Source of the DNA: UBA10349 sp003485905
GTDB taxonomy: Bacteria; Pseudomonadota; Gammaproteobacteria; Arenicellales; Arenicellaceae
Direction: 5' to 3'
Length of the DNA: 64,000 nt
Assembly (NCBI GenBank): GCA_943787185.1
Contig: CALSLL010000001.1
Coordinates: 744,001 to 808,000, forward strand
Part shown: piece by piece, positions 26,347 through 39,972 of the stretch
How positions within the stretch are numbered: position 1 is the stretch's first letter
How the letters are laid out: each line of letters begins with the position of its first letter
Translations under genes and position numbers: made by a program
Notes under the pieces: model-generated
What the model was told of the DNA's origin: nothing
Database searches by the model: none
The model's input: the letters and a program-made list of their open reading frames with translations, nothing else

Positions 26347-27633
26347 TTAACCAATAACTTTTATCAGTGTATTCCATAGTTGATTCATTCCAAGTATCAC
26401 AAAAATTAGGGCACACACAGCCAGTGCAATATTTGTGTGTGTTTTATTAGCCCACTCTTTCGGTATCCGTCCGCCGTTTAGTAGGCCGAGCAAGGTAATT
26501 GCCGAAAATGGCATAAACAAAGAACCGAGAACACCATAAGCCAAAATAAGGCCAATTGGCCTATCCAAAGTAAATAACAGCATTGGTGGGAAGGTCAGCC
26601 ATAGCAGGTAGAATTTGAAATATGCTCCTCCGACGCGAGTATCAGGATGTCCGGAATTTAATCCACGCGTATTACCCCAAAAGTCAGCGAACATCAGGGA
26701 GACTCCGTTCCAGACTCCAATCAGTGAAGAGAATGACGCAGCCCAGAAACCGATAAGAAAACTAGTACCAATAAAGTTTCCGTACTCCGTTTTCAGAACA
26801 GCAAAAAGGTCCAATAAACCGGCATCACCCGCGCTAAGTGAGATGCCAGCGGTTCGTACTACTTCAGCGCCTACAATCAACATTGATATAACAAAGATGC
26901 CGGTCAGCAAATAGGCTACCGAGTTATCGATACGCATCACGCGCATCCATTTAAACGTATACCAACCTTTTTCCCGCAACCAGTAGCCATAAGCAGCAAG
27001 TGTTATGGTACCACCGACACCCCCTGCCAAAGCCAGTGTATAGATCAACCCATTAGGGCCATCGGGAATAATAGGCCGCAAGCCTTTAATCATCTCGGGA
27101 ATATTGGGAGAAGCGAGTATCGCCAGACCAACCACAGTGACGAACATGATGCCGATCAAAGCCGCAGTGATTTTTTCAAATAAGGCGTATCGGCCGAACC
27201 AAACCATAACTAATCCCGACAACCCCATGATGATTGCCCACAGTGTCAACGATATACCCGGAAATATAGCCGCCAATGGCAATGCCGCTGATGACATAGC
27301 AGTGGCGCCAAACACAAAGCCCCAAATAAGGATATAGGGGCCAAAGTACCAAGTAGTCCAGCCTCCCAGACTCTTCCACCCCTCAAAAATAGTATAGCCG
27401 GTTGCTAAAGTGAAACGCCCGACACCCTCTACCAAAATAATTTTAAGCACTACGCCAAGTGCCACTGCCCATAGTAACCCATAACCATAGCGAGAACCGG
27501 CAACTAAAGCGGCAATCATATCGCCCGCACCAACTCCGGTAGCAGCGACTACGAGGCCTGGGCCAATAATTTGCCAATGCGCGACCTTGCCGCCATCGTC
27601 GTCAACCGACAGGTGATGGTCTACGATTGTCAT
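26347..27633 (-). CDS. Nramp-family/Nramp-related metal transporter
   Basis: 428 aa with about 11 membrane segments. N-terminal wording GPGLVVAATGVGAGD takes the place of the canonical Nramp DPGN sequence in TM1. The TM6 region reads GGVGGTITLAAYGYWLRE and lacks the usual MPH metal-binding Met. These changes are seen in Nramp-related magnesium-type or other divergent members, so iron/manganese transport should not be assumed. The gene ends next to the truncated aldo/keto reductase copy and starts 327 bases from the rRNA operon. Confidence 0.8.
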   Translation of the reverse strand: MTIVDHHLSVDDDGGKVAHWQIIGPGLVVAATGVGAGDMIAALVAGSRYGYGLLWAVALGVVLKIILVEGVGRFTLATGYTIFEGWKSLGGWTTWYFGPYILIWGFVFGATAMSSAALPLAAIFPGISLTLWAIIMGLSGLVMVWFGRYALFEKITAALIGIMFVTVVGLAILASPNIPEMIKGLRPIIPDGPNGLIYTLALAGGVGGTITLAAYGYWLREKGWYTFKWMRVMRIDNSVAYLLTGIFVISMLIVGAEVVRTAGISLSAGDAGLLDLFAVLKTEYGNFIGTSFLIGFWAASFSSLIGVWNGVSLMFADFWGNTRGLNSGHPDTRVGGAYFKFYLLWLTFPPMLLFTLDRPIGLILAYGVLGSLFMPFSAITLLGLLNGGRIPKEWANKTHTNIALAVCALIFVILGMNQLWNTLIKVIG

Positions 27634-27917
27634 TGAGGCTATTCATGGTGTCACTGGTAATTTAGCATAAGGCATACCCGTAACGTTCTAAAAGTATTTC
27701 TATTGTAGTCAAACCATACACGGTTATCAGTAGTTTAAATTAAATTCTTGCCAAAGGCTAAAATCGGTACAACAAGCAACACTAGAGTAATGTCCTACTT
27801 GGACTCAGCACATCCTGCGCTTCGGGCTTCGCCCGGCCTGCGGCCGCCCCAATTCGTTCCAGACGAATTGGTCACATGCCGTTAACCATACTCAAATAAA
27901 ACATTGACGGGACGAAT
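27634..27917. other. Gene-free stretch with rRNA-end remnants and hairpins
   Basis: It contains a 5S fragment (27788-27800) and a dense set of dyads: CGGGC-TTC-GCCCG, GGCC-TGC-GGCC and AATTCGT-TCCAG-ACGAATT. A flank follows (GTTAACCATACTCAA) that is also present after the 76-bp repeats at ~24455. I see no gene. Confidence 0.65.
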
Positions 27918-27948
27918 ACAAAAAAACCCAGCCTTATAGGCTGGGTTC
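27918..27948 (-). terminator. rRNA operon terminator
   Basis: On the minus strand: AACCCAGCC, loop TATAA, GGCTGGGTT followed by a T-run. It lies about 15 bases beyond the 5S 3' end. Confidence 0.9.
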
Positions 27949-27960
27949 TTCTGAATTAGA

Positions 27961-28076
27961 TCCTGGCAATGTCCTACTTTCACATGGCTAATGCCACACT
28001 ATCATCGGCGCTAAGCGTTTTCACTTCTGAGTTCGAGATGGGATCAGGTGGTACCCGCTCGCTATGGTCACCAGGA
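27961..28076 (-). rRNA. rrf: 5S ribosomal RNA
   Basis: Minus strand from CCTGGTGACCATAGCG through CCCATCTCGAACTCAG to AGTAGGACATTGCCAGG. Length is about 116 bases, with the conserved GAACTCAGAAG loop. Last gene of the rRNA operon. Confidence 0.95.
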
Positions 28077-28248
28077 AAACTGGTCTAGGAGTGGGGTCTG
28101 AGCACTATTATACTCAGACCCCTTCCTAATATTTAGTAGTTGTCAGGCTGGTTGTTACCAGCAAATATCACAATCTTGTTATCTCTTCTAAGTTCAATCA
28201 TTTACCACTCCTCGCGTTTGAATAAATTCAAACCGCTTGGGTGTTATA

Positions 28249-31138
<2,890 letters not shown>

Positions 31139-31557
31139 ATATAACCCCAAACAGTCTGTAAAAAATCTACGAACTACTGAGGTGCGGTTACAATTAAAAA
31201 TGACTTACTTAAAAGAGAATTTTGCAATGTTCTTAGCGATAAGAACATTACTACTAACACTTAAAGAGCGTTAACTCTTCATTTGTTTGTTACAAAATTG
31301 ATTTTTACTTGCTAGCAACATACACGCGTATTGCAGCGTCTCATCGACACTACATTATGCATTTTGTATTGATACGGACTTGAAATCGCATCAATACTGT
31401 ATTGCGCCTTAACAACTACCAAATTTTAAAAGAACAAGCTTCTTATGCTTTGCAGCGTAAGGAAGATGCTTCTTTCACCGTTAAAATGACAAAAGTATCT
31501 TCTTTAAGCTGCAAGTTTGGACTGCTATTTCAAAGGATATAATCCATTTGAAAAGCG
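31139..31557 (-). other. tRNA-Ala to 23S internal spacer
   Basis: AT-rich transcribed spacer of about 420 bases between tRNA-Ala and 23S. It contains the phrase AAGTAAGTCATTTTT and a GTTCTTATCGCTAAGAAC-type dyad near 31230-31248, probably part of pre-rRNA processing. I see no gene. Confidence 0.7.
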
Positions 31558-31633
31558 TGGTGGAGCTACGCGGGATCGAACCGCGGACCCCCTGCTTGCA
31601 AAGCAGGTGCTCTCCCAGCTGAGCTATAGCCCC
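31558..31633 (-). tRNA. tRNA-Ala (UGC)
   Basis: 76 bases with encoded CCA. The acceptor pairs GGGGCTA with TAGCTCC; the anticodon loop TTTGCAA has TGC. Located in the 16S-23S spacer, as usual in gammaproteobacteria. Confidence 0.98.
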
Positions 31634-31762
31634 GTAACACTTACCGACCGACTTTTGTTCAAAACTCTGAAAAAAGTAGATTGTTGTTAATCAAGACAGT
31701 TTGCAAGGAAGCATACTCACTCAAGTATGCGACGAACAAACTAACGAAGGGTAACAAGAATC

Positions 31763-31839
<77 letters not shown>

Positions 31840-31945
31840 GAGGTGTCCAAGCTTGTATACCAAACAATTTGTGTGGGTACTTTCGCCGCTCAGCAGGGGT
31901 TGTCAAAAAAATGACAATCTTTCCAAGTGATGGTTTCACTGTCTT

Positions 31946-33488
<1,543 letters not shown>

Positions 33489-33625
33489 TCTTAAAAAAGG
33501 AAACCCCTTATTACAGAAAAGGGCGAAACTGGCTCTCTTGGAATCATTGCGATTTGCGATGCTTCCTCAAGAGCAAGGTTTTTGGAAACCTATCGTCGAC
33601 GAAAGCACCCGCACAAATTGTTTGG

Positions 33626-33648
33626 TCTAAATTTTTAAAGAACGATCC
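33626..33648 (-). promoter_or_regulatory. rRNA leader boxA-like antitermination site
   Basis: On the minus strand GTTCTTTAAAAATTTAGACC, the typical gammaproteobacterial rRNA-leader sequence bound by the Nus factors, 140 bases before 16S. Confidence 0.7.
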
Positions 33649-33701
33649 TGACCGCTAAAAGCGTTGCTGGAAAACAAACCCCAGCCGTGTCAGGAGGGCG
33701 C

Positions 33702-33729
33702 ATTATACGCGCGGAAGTAGTCCCGTCAA
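33702..33729 (-). promoter_or_regulatory. rRNA operon promoter (P1-like)
   Basis: On the minus strand TTGACG (33729-33724), a 16-base spacer, then TATAAT (33707-33702). It is followed by a GC-rich discriminator GCGCCCTCC, as expected for a growth-rate and ppGpp controlled rRNA promoter. An AT-rich stretch upstream (33731-33790) may act as an UP element. Confidence 0.85.
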
Positions 33730-33966
33730 CACTTGTTTTTAATAAAACCACAAAAAACTTTTAACACACTCGGAAATCACAAAAACACGCATAAAAACAG
33801 AGGTTTAAATAACTCAATGCATTAATTTGTGTGGTCTATCTACCAACAACCTGAATAAGCTGACCCGTATCAACTCAAATCGAAGGTAGCAACAGTGCGT
33901 TCACTACGAGCTAACCGCCAACACGAAGGAAATTCGTTGCTACGCACGCCCCTCAACTTGCGAGCG

Positions 33967-35166
33967 TTATGTAATTATCTTTACTCGCGCAAACCGCCGT
34001 TTACCTACTTGATATACGGCTTCACCGGGTTTAATCGCGATTCGTGAATCTTCCACACGCTCACCATCTATTCGGACCGCCCCCTGTTTGACCATACGCA
34101 TTGCATCAGATGTGCTTGGACACAAACCAGCTTGCTTCAATAAATTGGCCAATGGTATTGTGCCCTCTTGGGCAGACACCTCCACTTCTGGCATGTCATC
34201 CGGCATGCCACCTTTTTGAAAACGTTGCATAAAATCTTGCAATGCACCATCTGCTGCAACGCCATCATGAAATCGTTCGACTATCTCTTTGGCTAGTTCA
34301 AATTTTACATCTCTAGGGTTTCGGCCCTCATCTACAGCCTCTTTCAAACCAGCCACCTCTGCAAGCGAACGAAAGCTAAGTAGCTCGAAATAACGCCACA
34401 TGAGCTCATCAGAGACCGACATTAGCTTACCGAACATCTCGTTCGCTGGGTCAGTGATACCAATATAGTTGCCCAAACTCTTGGACATCTTCTGCACGCC
34501 ATCAAGACCTTCCAATAAAGGCATTGTCAAAATCATTTGCGGCAGCTGTCCTTCTTGCTTTTGCAACTCACGCCCCACTAATAAATTGAACTTCTGATCT
34601 GTTCCGCCCAACTCTATGTCGCAACCAAGCGCCACAGAGTCATAACCCTGCACTAAGGGGTAAAGAAACTCGTGGATTGAGATCGGTTGCTCGCCCTTGA
34701 AGCGCTTACTAAAGTCATCACGTTCGAGCATACGAGCAACCGTATGTTGTGCCGCTAGGCGTATCATTCCATCTGCGCCCATTTTATCGAACCATTCAGA
34801 GTTATAGCGAATCTGAGTTTTGTCCGGATCAAGGATTTTAAATACCTGCTCTTTATAGGTTTCCGCATTTGCATCTATCTGCTCGCGCGTTAACGGCGGC
34901 CTTGTCGCTGATTTACCGCTTGGATCACCAATCATTGCGGTAAAGTCGCCAACCAAAAAAACAACGGTATGACCCAGCTCCTGAAATTGCCTCATCTTAT
35001 TGATAAGAACAGTGTGCCCTAGATGCAAATCTGGCGCGGTTGGGTCAAAGCCAGCTTTAATAGTCAGCTGTGGTCGCAACTTGAGACGCTCAGCCAGGTC
35101 GGATTCTGGCAGTATTTCTTCAACACCCCGCTTTATTTCTGCTATTTGTTCTTCCACATGCGCCAC
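33967..35166 (-). CDS. tyrS: Tyrosyl-tRNA synthetase
   Basis: Class I aminoacyl-tRNA synthetase charging tRNA-Tyr. The HIGH motif is HLGH (48-51) and KMSKS appears exactly, followed by LGNYIG. A C-terminal S4-like RNA-binding domain (AGLCPSTSDAMRMVKQGAVRIDGE) completes the 399 aa. The start is GTG at 35166 without a strong ribosome-binding site. It is divergent from the M23 peptidase gene, as in many gammaproteobacteria. Confidence 0.96.
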   Translation of the reverse strand: MAHVEEQIAEIKRGVEEILPESDLAERLKLRPQLTIKAGFDPTAPDLHLGHTVLINKMRQFQELGHTVVFLVGDFTAMIGDPSGKSATRPPLTREQIDANAETYKEQVFKILDPDKTQIRYNSEWFDKMGADGMIRLAAQHTVARMLERDDFSKRFKGEQPISIHEFLYPLVQGYDSVALGCDIELGGTDQKFNLLVGRELQKQEGQLPQMILTMPLLEGLDGVQKMSKSLGNYIGITDPANEMFGKLMSVSDELMWRYFELLSFRSLAEVAGLKEAVDEGRNPRDVKFELAKEIVERFHDGVAADGALQDFMQRFQKGGMPDDMPEVEVSAQEGTIPLANLLKQAGLCPSTSDAMRMVKQGAVRIDGERVEDSRIAIKPGEAVYQVGKRRFARVKIIT

Positions 35167-35370
35167 TTTATTTGCAACCGTTAATACGTAGTTTTTAATT
35201 CAAGGTTTCTAATTCAAATTTAAAAACAAATGATTAAACCGATAGTTTAGTATCAATTCTTGGAACCTTACCAAAAACCCTATAAACAAAAAGGTTTTGA
35301 CCGAAACGACGGTGAGATGTAGATTACAGCCCCAGAGAAATCACTTTAGATAACTGGTTAAATAATTCTT

Positions 35371-36780
35371 TTGAGCAAACCATACCAATCTTCGTTCAAC
35401 CGCGACTATAAAGACTTGCCGCTTGCGCCACAACTATTGCGCGCGCAAAATTCTGGGCTGGCACGGGTGCGCAAACATCATTGGTTGGCGGCCGGCAGTC
35501 TGCTCGCATTTATAGCTTGGCTTGCAACGTCTTCAACTGCCTCTGTTAATCCCTCACTGGATCAGCAACAGGAAGCCAGCGCAAGCAACGTGGCCCCACC
35601 GGCGCCTGCCTTACAAGCCGAACCCGGCAAATGGATTTCTCACACCATCAAACGAAACGAAACTCTAGGCATCATATTTGAAAAGTATGGCTTTGACGCC
35701 AACGTGCCACTTGAAGTGACCGGTCTGAAAGAGGGCGAACGGCTTAAAAATATTCGAGTAGGTAAGCAGATACGCTTTCATATATCCGACAATGATGAAC
35801 TAGATCAAATTTCCTACCCTATCGATGCGCTTACCGACTTTAAAGTACAGATATCAGGCCTGGACTCCCGTAATGCCGATAGCGTTGAATTAAGTGAAAA
35901 AAAACCAAAATACCGATTTACTGAGCAAACCAAGCCTTACGAAACTGAAGAGGTATATGTCGCTGGATCAATTAATTCCTCGCTTTACGAAGCTGCCGAA
36001 CAAAGTGGCGTGCCAATTCCTGTAATTATGCAAATGGTCGATGTATTCGGCTGGGATATAGATTTTGCCGTCGCACTAAGAGAGGGCGATAGCTTTAGAT
36101 TAATCTACGAGGAATTTAATCTAGCTGGTGAAAGATTAGATAATGGAAACATAGTAGCCGCGCAATTTATTAACCGCAGCGAGGTTTACCAAGCTTTTCA
36201 CTTTATCGATTCGGAAGGAAACGCGAACTATTACACACCTGAAGGCGAAAGCATGCGCGGTACGTTCTTACGCACGCCAGTTGAATTTAGCCGAATATCA
36301 TCACGTTTTAGCAAAAACCGTTTTCACCCCATCCTTAAAAAATGGCGCTCACATAAAGGTGTTGATTACGCCGCATCTAACGGCACACCAATTCGCGCCA
36401 CCGCCGATGGCACAATCAAACAAGTTGGCAACAATGGAGGGTATGGCAAAACGGTCATAATCAGCCACGCTGGTCGTTTCAGTACGCTATATGCTCACAT
36501 GTCAGGATTTAAGAAGGGCGTTCGCAGCGGCTCTTCGATAAAACAGGGTGAAACTATAGGCTATGTCGGCAGTACCGGATTGGCCACCGGACCACACTTA
36601 CATTATGAGTTCAGGGTTGACGACACGCATCGAGATCCATTGAGCTACAAGTTCCCCAAAGCTTCGCCAGTACCAGAAAATGACCGACAAGCTTTTGAAT
36701 CACACGTAACTATAGTGTCAGCAAAACTTGAGGCACCAGGTTCAAATCGATTGGCAATGGTCGACAACGATATCAAGTAA
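35371..36780 (+). CDS. M23 murein endopeptidase, MepM-like
   Basis: 469 aa. One N-terminal membrane segment (residues ~38-55), then an OapA/LysM-like domain (HTIKRNETLGIIFEKYG), a middle domain, and a C-terminal LytM peptidase. The LytM motifs are HKGVDYAASNGTPI (HxxxD), YAHMSG and GPHLHYEFRV (HxH), all zinc ligands. It probably cuts peptidoglycan cross-links in the periplasm. The start at 35371 is TTG and no ribosome-binding site is evident, so the N-terminus is uncertain. It is followed by anmK 72 bases on, which links cell-wall cutting with wall recycling. Confidence 0.9.
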   Translation: MSKPYQSSFNRDYKDLPLAPQLLRAQNSGLARVRKHHWLAAGSLLAFIAWLATSSTASVNPSLDQQQEASASNVAPPAPALQAEPGKWISHTIKRNETLGIIFEKYGFDANVPLEVTGLKEGERLKNIRVGKQIRFHISDNDELDQISYPIDALTDFKVQISGLDSRNADSVELSEKKPKYRFTEQTKPYETEEVYVAGSINSSLYEAAEQSGVPIPVIMQMVDVFGWDIDFAVALREGDSFRLIYEEFNLAGERLDNGNIVAAQFINRSEVYQAFHFIDSEGNANYYTPEGESMRGTFLRTPVEFSRISSRFSKNRFHPILKKWRSHKGVDYAASNGTPIRATADGTIKQVGNNGGYGKTVIISHAGRFSTLYAHMSGFKKGVRSGSSIKQGETIGYVGSTGLATGPHLHYEFRVDDTHRDPLSYKFPKASPVPENDRQAFESHVTIVSAKLEAPGSNRLAMVDNDIK

Positions 36781-36852
36781 CGCTGAATATGCGTCTTTGG
36801 CTACAACTGCCCTCTTCAACACGCTTAACTTACACCTTCGATCCTAACTAAG

Positions 36853-37950
36853 ATGCCAACCGATAATTCAGGCCTCTACATCGGCCTCATGTCGGGCACC
36901 AGCGTTGATGGTATTGATGCCGCGCTGGTCGAAATTAACGATACTACAATTTCATTAATCGACACACTCTCGGGAAATTACTCAACGGCGAGCAAAGCTT
37001 CGATCAAATCGTTGATGCTGGAAGGCTCAAAAAATGAGCTACAAACTCTCATGTCACTTGATGTACAACTGGGAATCATCTTTGCTGAAACCGCCAACAG
37101 CCTGATAGAACAGGCTGGAATAAAACACTCTGAAGTTCGAGCGATAGGCTCACATGGCCAAACTATTAGACACTATCCGTCTTTGGCGAGCACGTTGCAA
37201 ATCGCAGACCCAAATGTGATCAGCCAACAAACCGGTATCCCAGTCATTGCTGATTTTAGACGCGCTGATATGGCGTTTGGTGGACAGGGCGCGCCATTGA
37301 TGCCCGCCTTTCACCAAGCTATATTTGCGAATCAAGACAAAAATCGCGCGATCATTAATATCGGTGGCATTGCCAATATCACGACATTGATGGGCAACAA
37401 TATCAATGGCTATGACACAGGCCCCGGGAACACCTTAATGGACGCCTGGTATGCCAAACATAAAGATGGAAAATACGATGATCAGGGGCATTGGGCAACA
37501 ACTGGAAATGTAAATAAATCAACTCTAGATCAACTGCTAGCTGACCCATGGTTCGAAAAACAACCGCCTAAAAGTACCGGGCAGGATTACTTTAATCTTA
37601 ACTGGCTTGCTGCCAGCTGCCCTGAACTAAACCGATTGGCGCCACAAGATGTGCAAGCAACTTTGCTCGCACTGACGGCACAATCAATAACGACCTGTGT
37701 AGATCAAAGTGGTCCAGACGAAACGTTTATTTGTGGCGGTGGCGCGCATAACCTAGCCTTAATGAATCTGTTGACCGCGTCAGTAGATGGTAGAGTTTCA
37801 AGCACCAGTGCGATTGGTATGGACCCCGACTGGATTGAGGCCGCGGGATTTGCTTGGCTAGCTTGGTGTTATTTAAACGGTAAAGCGGGAAATGTACCCG
37901 CAGTGACAGGCGCAAGCAGGCAATGTGTTCTAGGTGGCCGCTGGGGTTAA
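36853..37950 (+). CDS. anmK: Anhydro-N-acetylmuramic acid kinase
   Basis: 365 aa. It phosphorylates and hydrolyses anhydro-MurNAc during peptidoglycan recycling. Recognised by LMSGTSVDGIDAALVEI near the start, GSHGQTIRHYP, NIGGIANIT, GYDTGPGNTLMD and the ending FICGGGAHN. Its place after a murein peptidase and before erpA (convergent) is a common gammaproteobacterial order. Confidence 0.95.
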   Translation: MPTDNSGLYIGLMSGTSVDGIDAALVEINDTTISLIDTLSGNYSTASKASIKSLMLEGSKNELQTLMSLDVQLGIIFAETANSLIEQAGIKHSEVRAIGSHGQTIRHYPSLASTLQIADPNVISQQTGIPVIADFRRADMAFGGQGAPLMPAFHQAIFANQDKNRAIINIGGIANITTLMGNNINGYDTGPGNTLMDAWYAKHKDGKYDDQGHWATTGNVNKSTLDQLLADPWFEKQPPKSTGQDYFNLNWLAASCPELNRLAPQDVQATLLALTAQSITTCVDQSGPDETFICGGGAHNLALMNLLTASVDGRVSSTSAIGMDPDWIEAAGFAWLAWCYLNGKAGNVPAVTGASRQCVLGGRWG

Positions 37951-38041
37951 TCTAAAGCTAAAGTTGATCAACCGCTTAGCGCGATCACCACCCATATAAT
38001 GGATAAATCAAAATGAGCTCAAAAAGAGCTTAATAATTAGA

Positions 38042-38398
38042 CTACGCGGAAAAAGAAGAACCACAACCACACGTTGTAGAAGCGTTTGGATTATTGATTA
38101 TAAACCGAGCACCCTCTAAATCATCCCGGTAATCTATCTTGGCACCAACAAGATACTGAAAACTCATCGGATCAATAACTAGACGAACACCCTCCCTATC
38201 AACCGACATATCGTCAAGCTGCTGCTCTTCATCAAAGGTGAATCCGTACTGAAATCCCGAGCATCCTCCACCTTGGACAAAAACCCTCAATTTTAGTTCG
38301 GAGTTTTCCTCCTCCTCAATTAACTCTTTTACCTTCATCGCAGCATCCACTGTGAACTCAAGAGGCTCTGCAGGTGCGTTTATTTGAACTTCACTCAT
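38042..38398 (-). CDS. erpA: Iron-sulfur cluster insertion protein ErpA
   Basis: A-type carrier of 118 aa. The three conserved cysteines are in VQGGGCSGFQYGF and STTCGCGSSF. I start at the ATG at 38398, which has GGAG 6 bases upstream; an upstream in-frame ATG at 38428 lacks one. It delivers Fe-S clusters to apoproteins in the cytoplasm. Confidence 0.95.
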   Translation of the reverse strand: MSEVQINAPAEPLEFTVDAAMKVKELIEEEENSELKLRVFVQGGGCSGFQYGFTFDEEQQLDDMSVDREGVRLVIDPMSFQYLVGAKIDYRDDLEGARFIINNPNASTTCGCGSSFSA

Positions 38399-38670
38399 GA
38401 CTAACTCCAAACTACAGTAATTCCCCAAACTAGAATGTTACCGCTTAACTTTAATATAATCGCTAAACTTAAAGCGGCATCTAAAGCGGTGCAACCCGGT
38501 TCGAGGATACTTAAAACTAATAAACCAACTAAATTAAATAGCAACCACTCACACCCATAGGTGGGGGCGACACTATTGCTTTTAAACGCCTTACAAACAA
38601 ATGCTACCAAACATTCAAGATGATCCAGGATTTACTGCCCATCTCAAATGATGACTTATAACTGAATCAA

Positions 38671-39129
38671 CTAGCCGTCTGAGCTACCTGTCAAAATATT
38701 CGAAGTTTCTTTTTGAGACGATGGTAATGCTCGAACGGGTGATTTTGGGTTCGAAACCAAATTACCATTTAAACTCGCACCGAGATGCATCTCCACACCC
38801 TGATACTGAACATCGCCAGTCACTTGCGCCTTTTCTTGAAGCTCGACGTACTCCGATGAGATTACATTACCACGCACTGCACCATTAATAATAACGTGCG
38901 GCACAGTGATATCTCCTTCGACCTCACCTGTCTCGCTAACGACTAGTAATCCATTCGCACTATCGAGCGCTGTCACATGGCCACGTACAATTCCATCAAT
39001 TCGTAAGCCACCAGAAAACTCGATATCCCCATTAAAAGAACTATTTTCACCTAACAATGTATCCACCGTATCTACAGGCTTCGTTTTGTTTTCGATCGTC
39101 ATATCTTTACTATTGTTGTTTCCTAGCAT
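38671..39129 (-). CDS. Bactofilin
   Basis: 152 aa. Polymer-forming cytoskeletal protein with the beta-helix core: TLLGENSSFNGDIEFSGGLRIDG, then VRGHV, GEVEGDI, GAVRGNV, and a repeating hydrophobic-Gly pattern. The ATG at 39129 follows GAGGG; a longer in-frame start at 39192 would add residues unlike bactofilins. It pairs with the DUF6776-like gene upstream, a frequent association. Possible roles are cell shape or envelope organisation. Confidence 0.9.
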   Translation of the reverse strand: MLGNNNSKDMTIENKTKPVDTVDTLLGENSSFNGDIEFSGGLRIDGIVRGHVTALDSANGLLVVSETGEVEGDITVPHVIINGAVRGNVISSEYVELQEKAQVTGDVQYQGVEMHLGASLNGNLVSNPKSPVRALPSSQKETSNILTGSSDG

Positions 39130-39207
39130 GATATTTATGCCCTCACATATTAACTTTCTGAATAAAATCATAGTTTTTAAACTGCCTAGCAACTGCTGAA
39201 CAGATAA

Positions 39208-39912
39208 TTATAGCGTATTTTGTTGGGTTAAGTGATGCCATGAGTACCAGCGGTCAATATCATCAGACTGGCCATCTGGATCAACAACAACATGGATTCG
39301 TTCGGCACTAACACCAGCAGGCAAGTCTATTTGTCCCGTTATCTTCTCAAAATACCTTAGATCAAATCGTTTGCTATCCGTTTCTGGCCATTTTCCAATT
39401 ACTTCATTGCCATCCTCAGAAACAACTTCCATGCGCACACTACCGCTGGCGACGTCATCATGCTGGATCGATTGAAGTAGAACCAGAGTAGCTAAAAAAG
39501 AAGTGTCGTTTAACTTATCTAACTGAAGATCATGAATTTTAAGACCAGATTCGCCGTCTTCAGGTGAAATGATACTCTGGTAGAAGGCAAGCTCATGCTG
39601 CACGCTTACTATATTCGCATCGCACTGCATTAAGGAATCTTTTAGACCTCCATAAGCTTCTTTAGTGATTTGCAACTGACCCTGTGCAAGTGCTAGCGTT
39701 TCTTTATATTGCTCAAAAGACTCCAGTTCCACTTCCAGCTCAGCAACCTGTGCTCTATACAAAAGCTCATTACTACCTGACATGTACTTACCAAAATAGA
39801 AACTGGAAACCATGAGAACCAAAGTGACCACAACTCCAATGACCGCAAATTGCAGTCGTTTTTTCGGGTCAATCGCTGGAAGAATTTTTAAAGACTGTAT
39901 TTCTCTAGGCAT
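39208..39912 (-). CDS. DUF6776-like single-pass membrane protein with coiled coil
   Basis: 234 aa. One membrane helix (residues ~22-42), then a predicted coiled coil (residues ~50-110: AQVAELEVELESFEQYKETLALAQGQ style heptads) and a beta-rich C-terminal domain. I recognise the DUF6776 type, commonly encoded beside bactofilin, and infer an envelope role. It lies 79 bases upstream of the bactofilin gene on the same strand. Confidence 0.7.
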   Translation of the reverse strand: MPREIQSLKILPAIDPKKRLQFAVIGVVVTLVLMVSSFYFGKYMSGSNELLYRAQVAELEVELESFEQYKETLALAQGQLQITKEAYGGLKDSLMQCDANIVSVQHELAFYQSIISPEDGESGLKIHDLQLDKLNDTSFLATLVLLQSIQHDDVASGSVRMEVVSEDGNEVIGKWPETDSKRFDLRYFEKITGQIDLPAGVSAERIHVVVDPDGQSDDIDRWYSWHHLTQQNTL

Positions 39913-39972
39913 GCTTAAAACTTTCGATTATAAATAATTGCATCATAGTTAGAGTGCTGGATAAGGGCCCGT

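Noticed and set aside
38401..38610. A 69-codon minus-strand frame upstream of erpA
   Set aside because: No ribosome-binding site, odd hydrophobic composition, and it overlaps the erpA leader; I treat it as non-coding.
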